Origin: Treponema sp.
GTDB taxonomy: Bacteria; Spirochaetota; Spirochaetia; Treponematales; Breznakiellaceae
Assembly: GCA_031264475.1 (NCBI GenBank)
Contig: JAISEA010000033.1
Span: 1 to 26,554 of the forward strand
DNA: 26,554 bases
Reading direction: 5' to 3'
Part shown: positions 7,265-15,295 of the stretch, one piece after another
Layout: every line of letters starts with the position of its first letter
Position numbering within the stretch: the first letter of the stretch is position 1
Translations under genes and position numbers: made by a program
The notes under the pieces: generated by a model
Told to the model about the DNA's origin: nothing
Database searches by the model: none
What the model saw: the letters and a program-made list of their open reading frames with translations, nothing else

Positions 7265-9028
7265 CTAAACATGATCTAAATAGTCTTTAATCTTATTACT
7301 CAAACGAGGGTTGCGAAGACGACGGAGGGCCTTGGCTTCAATCTGCCGGATACGCTCGCGGGTAACGTTGAAACACAGTCCTACTTCTTCAAGGGTAAGC
7401 GAATACCCGTCCCCAAAGCCAAATCGCATCTCCAAAACTTCCCGCTCGCGCCGAGGCAATGTCGATAGAACCTCAGCAAGATGTTCCTGTAAAAGCACAA
7501 ATGCCGTAAGGTTCGCAGGATTCTCCACCTCTTTATCCTCGATAAAGTCTCCGAGGAAGGAATCGTCTTCCTCGCCGATGGGTGTTTCAAGGGAAATCGG
7601 CTCACGAGCTACATTTTTGACGCTCTTCACTTTCTGGCTTGTCCAGCCTAATCGATAAGCAATCTCTTCGTCGGTTGGATCTCTGCCCAAAACCTGCATA
7701 AGCTGGCGAGACTCTCGTACTACTTTGTTGATTTGTTCAATCATATGGACGGGCACGCGGATGGTACGTGCTTGGTCGGAAATAGAGCGGGTAATGGCCT
7801 GCCGAATCCACCATGTTGCATAAGTGGAAAATTTGAAACCCTTTTGGTATTCAAATTTCTCTACCGCCTTGATGAGACCAATATTGCCTTCTTGTACCAA
7901 GTCGAAGAACAGCAAGCCGCGGTTGGTATACTTCTTAGCAATGGAAACTACCAGTCGCAGATTCGCCTTGATGAGCTTGTCCTTAGCGTTTTTCAGCATC
8001 AGTCTACCACGGCTAATTTTTCTTGCCATCTCGTTGATTTCGTCTATGGATGCCTCGAATTCAGCCTCCATACTCTCGAATTTCTTCTCAGTACGCTGTA
8101 TCAAACTGATATTTTCTTTTATTTCGTCGGATGAAAGCCCTAATTCAGCCTCAAGCTTTTCTCGCTGACCATTGACCGCGAGAGCGCGTCCCAGTGAACG
8201 TAGTTCGCGCAGAGATTGGATGTGTAGATATTTTTTAAGGCACTCTTGTTCCTTCTTGTAGTATTTTATTTTAGTCGCGGCCGCGATGAATTTATCAGAG
8301 AAAGCAAAAATTTCTTCAGGTTGAATATCTGAATCGTTTATGGCATTCATGATGCGGGTGCGAAGGTTGGAAATATCGCTATCATCAGATATAGTAATAC
8401 CTTTAGCACCTCGGTTCAACAACTTGCGCTTCATGTCGATATAAACCTTGATGTCTGGGAACACATTTTTGAGCAGTTCTTTGTAACACTGATTGAGCCG
8501 CCGGTGTTCACTTTGGTGTTCAGTCATCTCTTTTTTGGATAGACTCAATTCTTTGAAGTCTTTTTTTGAAAAGGCTTTTTTACCAATTTGGTAGAATTCG
8601 TTTATGATGAGACCAGACTTTTTGACGATGTCTTTTATGATGTTACCGCCGTTCTCCATCTGCTTGGAGAAGATGATTTCTTGCTCTGCGGTGAGGAGGT
8701 TTTCTCTGCCGATGTCGCGGAGATAGAGCTTGACAGGGTCGTCGACGAAAGAATCTTTGCCTGTAGCAAGCATACGCTTCTTTTCAGGGATAGATCCTTC
8801 CCTTTCGGTTTCATCTTCGCCCGAAGCCTCTTCCACGGTGAGCTGAACATTATTTTTGATAAGCAGAGACCATACCTCTTCAATCTTGTCGGTATTGGTA
8901 ATGTAGTCGGGGAGGCGCTCATTCACATCATCTTGAGAGATGATTTTCTTCTCTCTTGCGTATTCAAACAATTTCACGACAGCGGGGTCAAGGGCGATAT
9001 TTTCTTTTAGAGGATTTTTCTTTTCCAT
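7265..9028 (-). CDS. rpoD: RNA polymerase primary sigma factor (sigma-70)
   Basis: This is the housekeeping sigma factor that directs RNA polymerase to -35/-10 promoters. The 587-residue protein has region 1.1-like N-terminal sequence, region 1.2 [12 protein letters not shown] (96-107), a nonconserved insert (about 130-330), region 2 from [13 protein letters not shown] (355-367) through the -10-reading [13 protein letters not shown] (400-412), region 3 (about 427-505) and region 4.2 with the helix-turn-helix [20 protein letters not shown] (544-563). A group 1 identity is favoured by full length and position after dnaG. The ATG is preceded by AAGGA at good spacing. It starts 18 bases after the dnaG stop codon. 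Many promoters in the window match the consensus such a sigma would read. Confidence 0.97.
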   Translation of the reverse strand: MEKKNPLKENIALDPAVVKLFEYAREKKIISQDDVNERLPDYITNTDKIEEVWSLLIKNNVQLTVEEASGEDETEREGSIPEKKRMLATGKDSFVDDPVKLYLRDIGRENLLTAEQEIIFSKQMENGGNIIKDIVKKSGLIINEFYQIGKKAFSKKDFKELSLSKKEMTEHQSEHRRLNQCYKELLKNVFPDIKVYIDMKRKLLNRGAKGITISDDSDISNLRTRIMNAINDSDIQPEEIFAFSDKFIAAATKIKYYKKEQECLKKYLHIQSLRELRSLGRALAVNGQREKLEAELGLSSDEIKENISLIQRTEKKFESMEAEFEASIDEINEMARKISRGRLMLKNAKDKLIKANLRLVVSIAKKYTNRGLLFFDLVQEGNIGLIKAVEKFEYQKGFKFSTYATWWIRQAITRSISDQARTIRVPVHMIEQINKVVRESRQLMQVLGRDPTDEEIAYRLGWTSQKVKSVKNVAREPISLETPIGEEDDSFLGDFIEDKEVENPANLTAFVLLQEHLAEVLSTLPRREREVLEMRFGFGDGYSLTLEEVGLCFNVTRERIRQIEAKALRRLRNPRLSNKIKDYLDHV

Positions 9029-9046
9029 TTTTCAAATTCCTTATGA

Positions 9047-10867
9047 TTAAGCTTTGAAACTCTGTAGTTCAGTGTCAAGATGCTCCTTTTCGAGGAGCAA
9101 TTCTTCGATTCGAGAAGCGTCTTTTTCTGACGCCGCGACGCTTAGTTCTATTACAATCTTCGCTCTTCTACGTTCAATACGCTTCGCTCTGATTCTTTTT
9201 ATACCGTCTGAAATCAGTTTTTCACTATTTGAAAGAAATTCATTTGAAATGCCGTGTTCATTCATAAATTTCCGCACATTCTCTGAACTTATATGTGGCA
9301 AAAGGACAGCCAATTTAATTTTATTGTCAGGTCCGACTTCATTATGTGAAAAACAATCTTCCAGCGCAATAAAAAGTTCTTTCGCGGCAGGATCTTCTAT
9401 TTCTTTAATAGAAATCCATGGCCTAAGTTGGGGGTAATTTTCATTTACCGCTATAGCGGTAAGCAAAGAAAGTTCGTAATTCAGGCGAACAGGGATGTTT
9501 TTAGATATAGGTTTTTGAGGCATTCCATGTTGAACTACGGCATTTTGCGCTATCCAGTCCCTTCGGTTGAAATCATTCCTCACGGACTCTCTATCAACAT
9601 GAAAAGCATCTGCTATTCGCCCAAATGCGGTATCCCTTGCAATTTCCGAATCTAGGGTATCCAAATACGGAAACATAAAGGCTATGGCTTTCTCTCCTTC
9701 AGAATTAGCATTATTAAAAGATTTACTTTGAAATAAAAGATAATCAAAATCTATTATAACATGCTTTGTATGATTTGTCAAGCTTCCTTCCCCAAATTCT
9801 TTTAAGATGTCGGCGGGATCCTTCATTTGCGAAGCTTTTCCCTCACTGTTTTTTTCAGGAGCCGCGATATACGCGACGAGTCCGTTACGTCGGCATACAA
9901 GTATTTCCTTGACGACCGCAGACCGCCCCGCGCTATCATTGTCCGGCAATATGTCTATTCTTTCCGCAAACCGACGCAGGAGCCGCGCTTGCTCATCTGT
10001 GAACGCGGTACCGAGGGACGCGACTGCGTTAGTCGCGCCGGCTTGATGTAGGGCTATTACGTCCATGTAGCCTTCCGCTATATATGCTTGCTTAGTTTTA
10101 CGAATTTCCGGCAAAGCCAAGTCCATGGCGAAGAGAGTCTGTCCTTTCTTATAAATGGGCGATTCTGCCGAGTTGATATATTTGGGACCATCTCCACGCA
10201 ATAATCGCGCCCCGAAAGCAACGGTCTTGCCCTGCCAATTATTGATAGGGAACATTAGCCTATCCCTGAAGAAACTTGCCTGGGGATATTTTTTCAAGAA
10301 AAGCCCGGATGTAAGTAAAAACTCCTCCGAATACCCTTTTTTCGTCAAGAAATCAAATAACCACCGTCCATCTGACGGCGAATATCCAAGGCGGAACTTT
10401 TCAATCATTTCCATGCTTATGCCGCGGTTCAGCACATAGTCCAAGGCGAACTTGCCCGCGTCTGTTTGTGTCAGGCAATAATGGAAACTACCGGCGACCC
10501 GCGTATAAAGCTCTTGGAGGGTGTCTGTCGTGGATTGTTTGTCGTCTTTGTCTTTGCCGCGGCCGGTATTTTCGTAAACGAGTTTTACGCCAAATCGTTT
10601 TGCCATGGTCTCGACGGCTTCTGGAAAGCTGATTTTATCCATTTCCATGACGAAACTCAGTACCGTACCGCCCTTGCCGCAACCGAAGCAGTAGTAGAGT
10701 TTCTGGTCAGGGTTCACGGTGAACGATGGGGTTTTCTCGTGATGGAAGGGGCACAGTCCCACATAGCGACCGCTCCGTTTTTCGAGTCTTATGTAGTCGC
10801 CCACGACCGCGACCGCATCCATTTTGTCTATAACTTCTTGTATACTGTTTTGTGCGATGAATGACAC
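9047..10867 (-). CDS. dnaG: DNA primase
   Basis: DnaG makes the RNA primers for the replication fork together with DnaB helicase. The 606-residue protein has the N-terminal CHC2 zinc site LCPFHHEKTPSF (Cys39, His42 or His43) with YYCFGCG (Cys60/Cys63), the RNA polymerase core with AFGARLL, and the Toprim fold with EGYMDV (265-270) and the acidic pair D309/D311. The Toprim motif reads PDNDSAG; many homologues have a glycine between the two aspartates, here Asn. The C-terminal helicase-binding part is divergent. The start is GTG 10867 without a clear Shine-Dalgarno sequence; a TATTAT ends 6 bases upstream, so it too may be leaderless. The rpsU gene often found upstream in other bacteria is absent; repeats lie there instead. 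Confidence 0.97.
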   Translation of the reverse strand: MSFIAQNSIQEVIDKMDAVAVVGDYIRLEKRSGRYVGLCPFHHEKTPSFTVNPDQKLYYCFGCGKGGTVLSFVMEMDKISFPEAVETMAKRFGVKLVYENTGRGKDKDDKQSTTDTLQELYTRVAGSFHYCLTQTDAGKFALDYVLNRGISMEMIEKFRLGYSPSDGRWLFDFLTKKGYSEEFLLTSGLFLKKYPQASFFRDRLMFPINNWQGKTVAFGARLLRGDGPKYINSAESPIYKKGQTLFAMDLALPEIRKTKQAYIAEGYMDVIALHQAGATNAVASLGTAFTDEQARLLRRFAERIDILPDNDSAGRSAVVKEILVCRRNGLVAYIAAPEKNSEGKASQMKDPADILKEFGEGSLTNHTKHVIIDFDYLLFQSKSFNNANSEGEKAIAFMFPYLDTLDSEIARDTAFGRIADAFHVDRESVRNDFNRRDWIAQNAVVQHGMPQKPISKNIPVRLNYELSLLTAIAVNENYPQLRPWISIKEIEDPAAKELFIALEDCFSHNEVGPDNKIKLAVLLPHISSENVRKFMNEHGISNEFLSNSEKLISDGIKRIRAKRIERRRAKIVIELSVAASEKDASRIEELLLEKEHLDTELQSFKA

Positions 10868-10913
10868 ATAGAAATAATAATATATTTTCCAAAAATAGGA
10901 AACAGAAATAAAG

Positions 10914-10969
10914 AGCAGATAGCAGATAGTAAAGAGTAGTTAGCAGTTAGCAAAGAGGAATGAGTAGAG
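10914..10969. repeat. Degenerate heptanucleotide repeats (AGCAGAT-like), left flank of repeat island
   Basis: Eight consecutive 7-base units can be read: AGCAGAT twice, then AGTAAAG, AGTAGTT, AGCAGTT, AGCAAAG, AGGAATG and AGTAGAG. Each begins with AG. The purine-rich strand is the plus strand here, opposite to the similar units at 11655-11724, so the two clusters are inverted about the GACACC island between them. Confidence 0.8.
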
Positions 10970-11039
10970 GAAGACCAGCGGCAGACTTCGCACGTGAGGC
11001 GTGGTGTAAGCCGCCGCCCCGCCCCGTGAGCCGCCTTCC

Positions 11040-11640
11040 CAACACCTCTGACACCACGCCGCCGCTGTCGCAATATGTCTGACACCGCCCCGATGCCTGA
11101 CCCTCGCGCCCTGACACCGCCCCGATGCCTGCCCAACGCCTCAGACACCACGCCGCGCTACCGCCGTCCCGCCGTGTGCCTGACCCCGCCGCCTCAGACA
11201 CCATGCCGCCGCGCCTTCGTGTCTGACACCGCCCCGATGCCTGACCCCGCGCCTCAGACACCACGCCGCCCCGCCTTCGTGTCTGACACCACGCCTCAGA
11301 CACCACGCCCCGCTACCGCCGCCCCGCAACCTCTGACACCACGCCCCGCCGCCGCGCCTTCGTGTCTGACACCGCTCCGACGCCTGACACCACGCCGCAC
11401 TACCGCCATCCCGCCGTGTGCCTGACCCCGCCCCGTGAGCCGCCTTCCCGCCGCCTCAGACACCACGCCGCGCCGCCGTCCGCCGCGCGTCTGACACTGC
11501 CCCGATGCCTGACCCTCGCGCCCAGCCCTCGCCCGCCCATCTTCCCTTTGCTCTCTGCTCATTACTCTCTGCTCTTTCCTCTTGACCCCAGCCTGACACC
11601 GCCCCGCCGCCTCTGACACCGGACCGTGCGCCACCATCCC
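11040..11640. repeat. C-rich, G-poor island with about 15 copies of CTGACACC/CAGACACC
   Basis: The plus strand is dominated by C and contains about 15 copies of C(T/A)GACACC, many embedded in longer shared phrases such as GTCTGACACCGCCCCGATG and CTCAGACACCACGCC. Spacing is irregular (roughly 15-70 bases), so this is not a simple tandem array or a CRISPR. Open frames exist on both strands but encode only Pro/Thr/Arg- or Gly/Arg-rich low-complexity sequence that changes with frame, so no gene is called. A pyrimidine heptamer patch (CTTTGCT, CTCTGCT, CATTACT, CTCTGCT, CTTTCCT) is embedded at 11546-11580. The same motif recurs near 14075-14120 and 23475-23830. Confidence 0.8.
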
Positions 11641-11654
11641 AACGCCCGTCTTTC

Positions 11655-11724
11655 CTTTGCTCTCTGCTACCTGCTCACTACTACCTACTACCTGCTACCT
11701 GCTAATTGCTAATTGCTACCTGCT
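11655..11724. repeat. Degenerate heptanucleotide repeats (ACCTGCT-like), right flank of repeat island
   Basis: Ten 7-base units in a row: CTTTGCT, CTCTGCT, ACCTGCT, CACTACT, ACCTACT, ACCTGCT twice, AATTGCT twice, ACCTGCT. The complement of this cluster resembles the purine cluster at 10914-10969, so the island is bracketed by inverted heptamer blocks. Confidence 0.85.
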
Positions 11725-11740
11725 CTTTAAAAATAACTAC

Positions 11741-11769
11741 TTGACAATTCTCATTTTTTGAGTAATTAT
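11741..11769 (+). promoter_or_regulatory. Candidate promoter upstream of the poly-C tract and 21-bp array
   Basis: A perfect TTGACA (11741-11746) is followed after 17 bp by AATTAT (11764-11769), a four-of-six -10 match. A transcript from here would run through the C11 tract and the 21-bp array into the gene at 12181, with a leader of about 400 bases. The -10 is weak, so this is tentative. Confidence 0.4.
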
Positions 11770-11850
11770 ATTCTCATGCAGGAAAGACATAGTATCAGAA
11801 CAAAAATCCCGCAAACTGCGGCAAGCCGCCCGCCAGACGAGCGGCTGGGT

Positions 11851-11861
11851 CCCCCCCCCCC
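11851..11861. repeat. Homopolymer tract C11
   Basis: Eleven consecutive C between a candidate promoter (11741) and the 21-bp array at 11955. It has exactly the same length as the tract at 7248. Slippage here could alter a leader RNA or spacing, but no reading frame that would clearly be switched was found. Confidence 0.9.
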
Positions 11862-11954
11862 GTAATATCAGATCAGTACTATAACCATACAGACAAACCC
11901 GCAGACGCGCGGGCGTTCTCATTCCAGAAAATTGACGCTATGCGGAGAATCCGG

Positions 11955-12164
11955 CTTAAATTCATGGAGTCAGGTTTTAAATTCATAGAGTCAAAGTTTA
12001 AATTCATTGAGTCAGCTTTTAAATTCATAGAGTCAGGTTTTGAATTCATAGAGTCAAACTTTGAATTCATAGAGTCACGTTTTAAATTCATAGAGTCAGA
12101 CTTTGAATTCATAGAGTCACGTTTTGAATTCATAGAGTCAGACTTTGAATTCATAGAGTATTTT
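11955..12164. repeat. 21-bp tandem array, 10 units (array 1)
   Basis: Ten head-to-tail units of exactly 21 bp, built on the core AATTCATAGAGTCA, end directly before the ribosome-binding site of the 12181 gene. Differences cluster in one hypervariable triplet (GGT, AAG, GCT, AAC, CGT, GAC) and in one A/G switch. In the frame beginning at ATG 11940 each unit reads as F-(K/E)-F-I-E-S-x and stops at TAG 12165, giving a 75-residue heptad peptide; no Shine-Dalgarno sequence precedes that ATG, and the opposite strand is also open. I treat it as a noncoding array that might be translated. Many units contain the palindrome TGAATTCA. Confidence 0.93.
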
Positions 12165-12180
12165 TAGAGGAGGGATGAAC

Positions 12181-12819
12181 ATGAGTTTCATGCCATTTGG
12201 AGAAAAGGGATTTTCGGATTTCGCCGAAGTTTTTGCGGAAACGACGGAGGATATCGCCACGGTGCTGGGCATACCGGCGGACGCGGCGACGAATGTAAAA
12301 GCGCTGTGCACCGCGTATCAGGCGGCGTACACGGCGTGCGAGGCGCCCAACGCGGGACCGATTGACCGCGAAGACCGCAAGGAGAAGCGGTCCGCATTGG
12401 AAGCCGCGATACGCAGGATCAAGAACGCGTACATAGACGGAGACCCCAAGGGGGTTGTAACCAACGAGGTGCGGATGAAGTTCGGACTGCCGCCCAAGGA
12501 CGTGATCCACACGCCTGTGGAGCCGCCGAGTGAGATCCCCGCGTTCTCGCTGGAATCGGGCGGCTACTTACAAGTAACCGTGACGCATCCTGCGAAGCCC
12601 ACTAATTACAACGGGGCGGTGTTGTTCTACCGGGTAAGCGAAGAGCCTGTTACGAGCCACGAGGAGCTAACGTCGTCGAAGTTGCTCACGCGCGTGAAGG
12701 AGACGTTGGTTTTCAAGGACGTGGAGCGGCTGAAGACGCTGTCTGCGGCGCTGTGCTGGGAGAACGAGAAGGGGCAACTCGGTCCCGTGTCGCCGATACA
12801 GGTGTTGACCATCGTCTAG
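12181..12819 (+). CDS. Protein of unknown function: helical N-terminal half, fibronectin III-like C-terminal half
   Basis: This 212-residue protein has no signal peptide. The N-terminal half is helical and alanine-rich (about 10-100, with LCTAYQAAYTACEAP and ALEAAIRRIKNAYI). After a PPKDVIHTPVEPP linker comes a beta-rich domain (about 120-210) whose ending, LCWENEKGQLGPVSPIQVLT, resembles the last strands of a fibronectin type III fold. From memory, similar helix-plus-beta proteins occur in gut bacteria and other environmental groups without known function. ATG 12181 is preferred over ATG 12175 because AGAGGAGG then has proper spacing (about 7 bases). Third-position GC is visibly higher than in neighbours, hinting at transfer. 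The 21-bp array lies directly upstream, separated by 16 bases. Confidence 0.82.
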   Translation: MSFMPFGEKGFSDFAEVFAETTEDIATVLGIPADAATNVKALCTAYQAAYTACEAPNAGPIDREDRKEKRSALEAAIRRIKNAYIDGDPKGVVTNEVRMKFGLPPKDVIHTPVEPPSEIPAFSLESGGYLQVTVTHPAKPTNYNGAVLFYRVSEEPVTSHEELTSSKLLTRVKETLVFKDVERLKTLSAALCWENEKGQLGPVSPIQVLTIV

Positions 12820-12833
12820 GAGGAGAAATATCC

Positions 12834-12965
12834 CGGCGGTGCGCCGCCGTGGATAGCGGCTGTGGTACGCGCAGTATTGCGTACAAAGCGGAAGGTGTTC
12901 CGTGAAAGCAACCGTTGGTTGTGGGAACCGCCGCTGAATAGGACGGTATACGAAAGGTTCGTATA
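12834..12965 (+). other. Run of five hairpins downstream of the 12181 gene (possible structured RNA)
   Basis: Five separate perfect stems follow one another: CGGCGG/CCGCCG (12834-12849), GTACGC/GCGTAC (12865-12884), CGGAA/TTCCG (12889-12902), CAACC/GGTTG (12909-12921) and TATACGAA/TTCGTATA (12947-12965). There is no T-run, so it is not a normal terminator, and no coding frame is convincing. It could be a structured 3' UTR or a small RNA. GAACC at 12925 could also pair with GGTTC of the last hairpin. Confidence 0.45.
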
Positions 12966-13055
12966 TCAAAACTGTTATGCGAAATGGCGTTTTGGTGAAA
13001 TAGTTTGAATACCTACGTCATAGCATGACACTAAAAATATTAGATTGAGGTTGTT

Positions 13056-13379
13056 ATGAAAAAATTGATTTTGACCGTTTTTGGATTTTTGTTTTTGGCT
13101 GGGTTTTTGCCTGCGCAAGACCGCCAAATCGCGCGTACGGATTTAAATGCTATTCCCACCCCCGGCGAATCTGAAATAGTGTTTAAATCATTAGATCAAG
13201 ATTGGTGGTATGTGGTTTCTATGGACGGGAAGCCTCTCGCGCAAGTTGAACCGGGAAGCCCTGAAAAAATAATCGTCAAGAACGGTTATAATAAACTAGC
13301 GATACAAGTTGGTCTTGTCGACAAAAGGGGGAGACTTCCAGACGGTGGCGTAGAAATTTTTATGGAGGAGCGACGATGA
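13056..13379 (+). CDS. Small exported protein of unknown function
   Basis: This 107-residue protein has a clear signal peptide: MKK, a hydrophobic stretch to about residue 18 and a likely cleavage after LPAQ (residue 21). The mature part is probably beta-rich and contains DQDWWYVVSMDGKPLAQVEPG, suggesting a small globular periplasmic or surface domain. I do not recognise the family. GAGG lies 5 bases before the ATG. Its stop overlaps the start of the next gene (ATGA), so it is translationally coupled to the LpoB/CsgG-like protein and the two probably act together in the envelope. Confidence 0.8.
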   Translation: MKKLILTVFGFLFLAGFLPAQDRQIARTDLNAIPTPGESEIVFKSLDQDWWYVVSMDGKPLAQVEPGSPEKIIVKNGYNKLAIQVGLVDKRGRLPDGGVEIFMEERR

Positions 13380-13909
13380 AGAAAGTTTTGATTCCGGTGA
13401 GCGTTATCATGCTTGCCGCGGTTTTGGTTCTGCCCGTTTACGCGACGGGGGGCGTGGAAGCGGATCCCGCCGCGCAGACACCCCCGTCCCCGACATCAAC
13501 AACCCCGGCGAATTCAAGCCCTGCGTCAAATATAGAAGGCGCTTTGGCAAAAGGCGCGGAACAAACATTGCGGAATGTTCCTCAACGCTCAAAGATTGCG
13601 ATTGTCTATATAACCGCCCAAGACCGCAGTACAACGGATTATATTGCGGGCGAGCTTGAATTCATTTGGGTAAACGAGGGTTTTACGCTCATAGACAGAA
13701 GCCAGTTGGACAGGTTGCGTCGTGAACAAGACTTTCAAATGAGCGGCGAAATTGATGACGAGACGGCGGTCTCCATCGGAAAGTTCGCGGGAGCGGATAT
13801 TATCGTAACCGGGAAAATAGACGGTGAAGGCAGTCTCCGCAGACTGCGGTTGCGGGCATTGGACACGCAAACGGCGCAGGTTGTAGGAGCGGCGTCAGAA
13901 GCATTTTAA
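13376..13909 (+). CDS. Exported LpoB/CsgG-like protein
   Basis: The 177-residue protein has a signal peptide (MKKVLIPVSVIMLAAVLVLPVYA, cut as hydrophobic residues 4-20) followed by a Pro/Thr/Ser-rich linker (about 30-52) and a compact domain. That domain has the pattern of the CsgG/LpoB fold: KIAIVYITAQDRSTTDYIAG, ELEFIWVNEGFTLIDRSQLD, LRREQDFQMSGEIDDETAVS and AGADIIVTGKID. Such proteins in spirochaetes are usually annotated as penicillin-binding-protein activators or curli-assembly-like; the true role here is unknown. There is no lipobox cysteine at the cleavage site. It overlaps the preceding gene by 4 bases. A short broken frame and a strong terminator follow. Confidence 0.85.
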   Translation: MKKVLIPVSVIMLAAVLVLPVYATGGVEADPAAQTPPSPTSTTPANSSPASNIEGALAKGAEQTLRNVPQRSKIAIVYITAQDRSTTDYIAGELEFIWVNEGFTLIDRSQLDRLRREQDFQMSGEIDDETAVSIGKFAGADIIVTGKIDGEGSLRRLRLRALDTQTAQVVGAASEAF

Positions 13910-13923
13910 CAAGGAGAGATAAT

Positions 13924-14080
13924 ATGAGTTGCATCTGAAGACAATGCTAGTTACATTATAGAAGAATTGGAATACAGGCTAGAAGATTTGAGTATTGAAA
14001 CGGCATTGAACAGTATCGGACACCAAGGCGGGGTCTTGCGTAAGCGCAGAACCCCGCTATTTTTTTGTAACGATGTCTGA
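13924..14080 (+). pseudogene. Remnant of a short gene, frameshifted just after its start
   Basis: AAGGAGA stands at normal distance before ATG 13924, yet that frame stops after four codons (MSCI). One base downstream (frame from 13928) an open stretch reads VASEDNASYIIEELEYRLED, then LSIETALNSIG, with protein-like acidic helical composition and no start codon of its own. A single-base change after the ATG would restore a reading frame. The frame runs into the terminator stem, so only the first 30 or so codons look like former coding sequence. It may be a decayed third gene of the 13056-13909 operon. Confidence 0.35.
14028..14066 (+). terminator. Rho-independent terminator of the 13056-13909 operon
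   Basis: A long stem begins GCGGGGT (14028-14034) and closes with ACCCCGC (14051-14057): about 13 pairs including one mismatch and one G-T pair, with loop TAAG. It is followed by TA and seven T (14060-14066). This is the clearest intrinsic terminator in the window. Confidence 0.9.
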
Positions 14081-14231
14081 CACCACGCCACGCCGTCCGC
14101 CTGTGCAACGCGCCTCTGACACCGCTCCCGTCTTTCCTCCTTGCTCTTTGCTTGACCCCATCGCCCATCTTTCTTCTTTTCTCATTACTCTCTGCTCTTT
14201 GCTACCTGCTACCTGCTACCTGCTCATTATT
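14075..14231. repeat. Small repeat patch: CTGACACC motifs and heptamers
   Basis: Two CTGACACC copies (GTCTGACACCACGCC near 14075 and CTCTGACACCGCTCC near 14113) are followed by seven 7-base units at 14183-14231: CATTACT, CTCTGCT, CTTTGCT, ACCTGCT three times, CATTATT. It is the same combination as in the island at 11040-11724, at smaller scale. No gene is evident between the terminator and the promoter at 14242. Confidence 0.75.
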
Positions 14232-14241
14232 CTTTGGTATA

Positions 14242-14270
14242 TTTACATTTTTTAAGTTTTGCAATATCAT
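14242..14270 (+). promoter_or_regulatory. Promoter for leaderless foldase-ispH-pth operon
   Basis: TTTACA (14242-14247) and TATCAT (14265-14270), each five of six to consensus, are 17 bp apart. The -10 ends 8 bases before the ATG at 14279, and there is no Shine-Dalgarno sequence. This is the best-scoring of the leaderless promoters seen here. Confidence 0.7.
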
Positions 14271-14278
14271 ACAACATT

Positions 14279-15292
14279 ATGATTAAACAGACATTTAGCG
14301 GACTTTTATTGGCGCTCATGGCGGAAACGGCTTTTGGGGCGGCTGTGGATTCCTTGGGAAATGGGATTTTCGCGGTCATTAACACGACAAAAGGCGACAT
14401 CGTGATACGCCTCGAATACCAGAAAGCGCCTCTTACAGTATGTAACTTCATCGCCCTCGCGGAAGGAACGATGAAGAACACGGGAAACAAGCCTTTCTAT
14501 AACGGCTTAACCTTTCATCGCGTCATAGCGGATTTCATGATTCAAGGCGGTGATCCACTTGGAAATGGAACAGGCGGTCCAGGCTACCAATTCCCAGATG
14601 AGGACACTGGTTTCACCTTTGACGGACCCGGCGTAATGGCTATGGCAAACGCGGGAGCTAATACAAACGGCAGTCAATTTTTCATCACCCACGTGAAAAC
14701 ATCATGGCTCAACGGTAAACACACCATATTCGGTCATGTCATGCAAGGGCAAAACGTAGTGAACGCCATCGCGCAAGGCGATAAAATAACCCGCATCTAC
14801 ATTGTAAGAAACGGGACGGAAGCCGCCGCTTTCAAGGCAGACCAGACGGCTTTCGACAGACTCCTACAGAATTGGAAGAACAACCAATCCGCGAAGATTC
14901 GGGCGAAACGCGATTCCGACCTTGCGGCAATTAAGAGGAAATACCCGACGGCGCAGGAGACGGCTTCCAATATAAAATACATCATTCAAAAAGAAGGAAA
15001 AGGCGCAAAACCAGCGAAAGGACAGACCGTTTCCGTCAAATACAAAGGAATGTTTCTTTCTGGTGAAGTCTTCGATGCTTCAGACATTCACGGCGGTCCC
15101 CTAGAGTTCAAAATCGGTATGGGCATGGTCATCGCGGGATGGGAAGAGATGCTACTTGATATGCAGATAGGTGAGAAACGCCTCATTGTCCTGCCGCCAG
15201 AACTCGCCTACGGCGAACTCGGCGCAGGCGAAGGCGCCATCCCGCCGAACAGCTTCCTCGTTTTTGAACAAGAACTAATCGCTATAAAATAA
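14279..15292 (+). CDS. Dual-family peptidyl-prolyl isomerase: cyclophilin-FKBP fusion, exported
   Basis: The protein speeds cis-trans isomerisation of X-Pro bonds and probably assists folding of exported proteins. It has 337 residues. An N-terminal hydrophobic stretch (about 5-20, ending in FGAA) looks like a signal peptide. A cyclophilin domain follows (about 28-185) with TFHRVIADFMIQGGDP (78-93, catalytic Arg81) and NGSQFFITH (130-138). A charged linker leads to an FKBP domain (247-337) with VKYKGMFLSGEVFD, VIAGWEEML and LPPELAYGE. This order (cyclophilin then FKBP) is known from Treponema denticola and a few other organisms. The start is ATG 14279, 8 bases after the -10 box; an in-frame TTG at 14234 lies upstream of the -35 and is rejected. 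ispH follows after 3 bases. Confidence 0.95.
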   Translation: MIKQTFSGLLLALMAETAFGAAVDSLGNGIFAVINTTKGDIVIRLEYQKAPLTVCNFIALAEGTMKNTGNKPFYNGLTFHRVIADFMIQGGDPLGNGTGGPGYQFPDEDTGFTFDGPGVMAMANAGANTNGSQFFITHVKTSWLNGKHTIFGHVMQGQNVVNAIAQGDKITRIYIVRNGTEAAAFKADQTAFDRLLQNWKNNQSAKIRAKRDSDLAAIKRKYPTAQETASNIKYIIQKEGKGAKPAKGQTVSVKYKGMFLSGEVFDASDIHGGPLEFKIGMGMVIAGWEEMLLDMQIGEKRLIVLPPELAYGELGAGEGAIPPNSFLVFEQELIAIK

Positions 15293-15295
15293 ACC

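Noticed and set aside
10947..11637. Several open frames of 60-119 codons on both strands
   Set aside because: All encode low-complexity Pro/Arg/Gly-rich sequence produced by the C-rich repeats; they overlap each other on both strands and have no ribosome-binding sites.
11940..12167. 75-codon frame through array 1 as a protein gene
   Set aside because: 21-bp periodicity keeps frames open on both strands; no Shine-Dalgarno sequence before the ATG. Kept only as a note in the array entry.
12820..13055. Diversity-generating retroelement remnant or template repeat
   Set aside because: No reverse transcriptase gene and no repeated copy of this stretch in a nearby coding region were seen.
14234..14278. 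Upstream TTG start for the foldase gene
   Set aside because: It lies upstream of the promoter's -35 box and would add residues ahead of a normal signal peptide.
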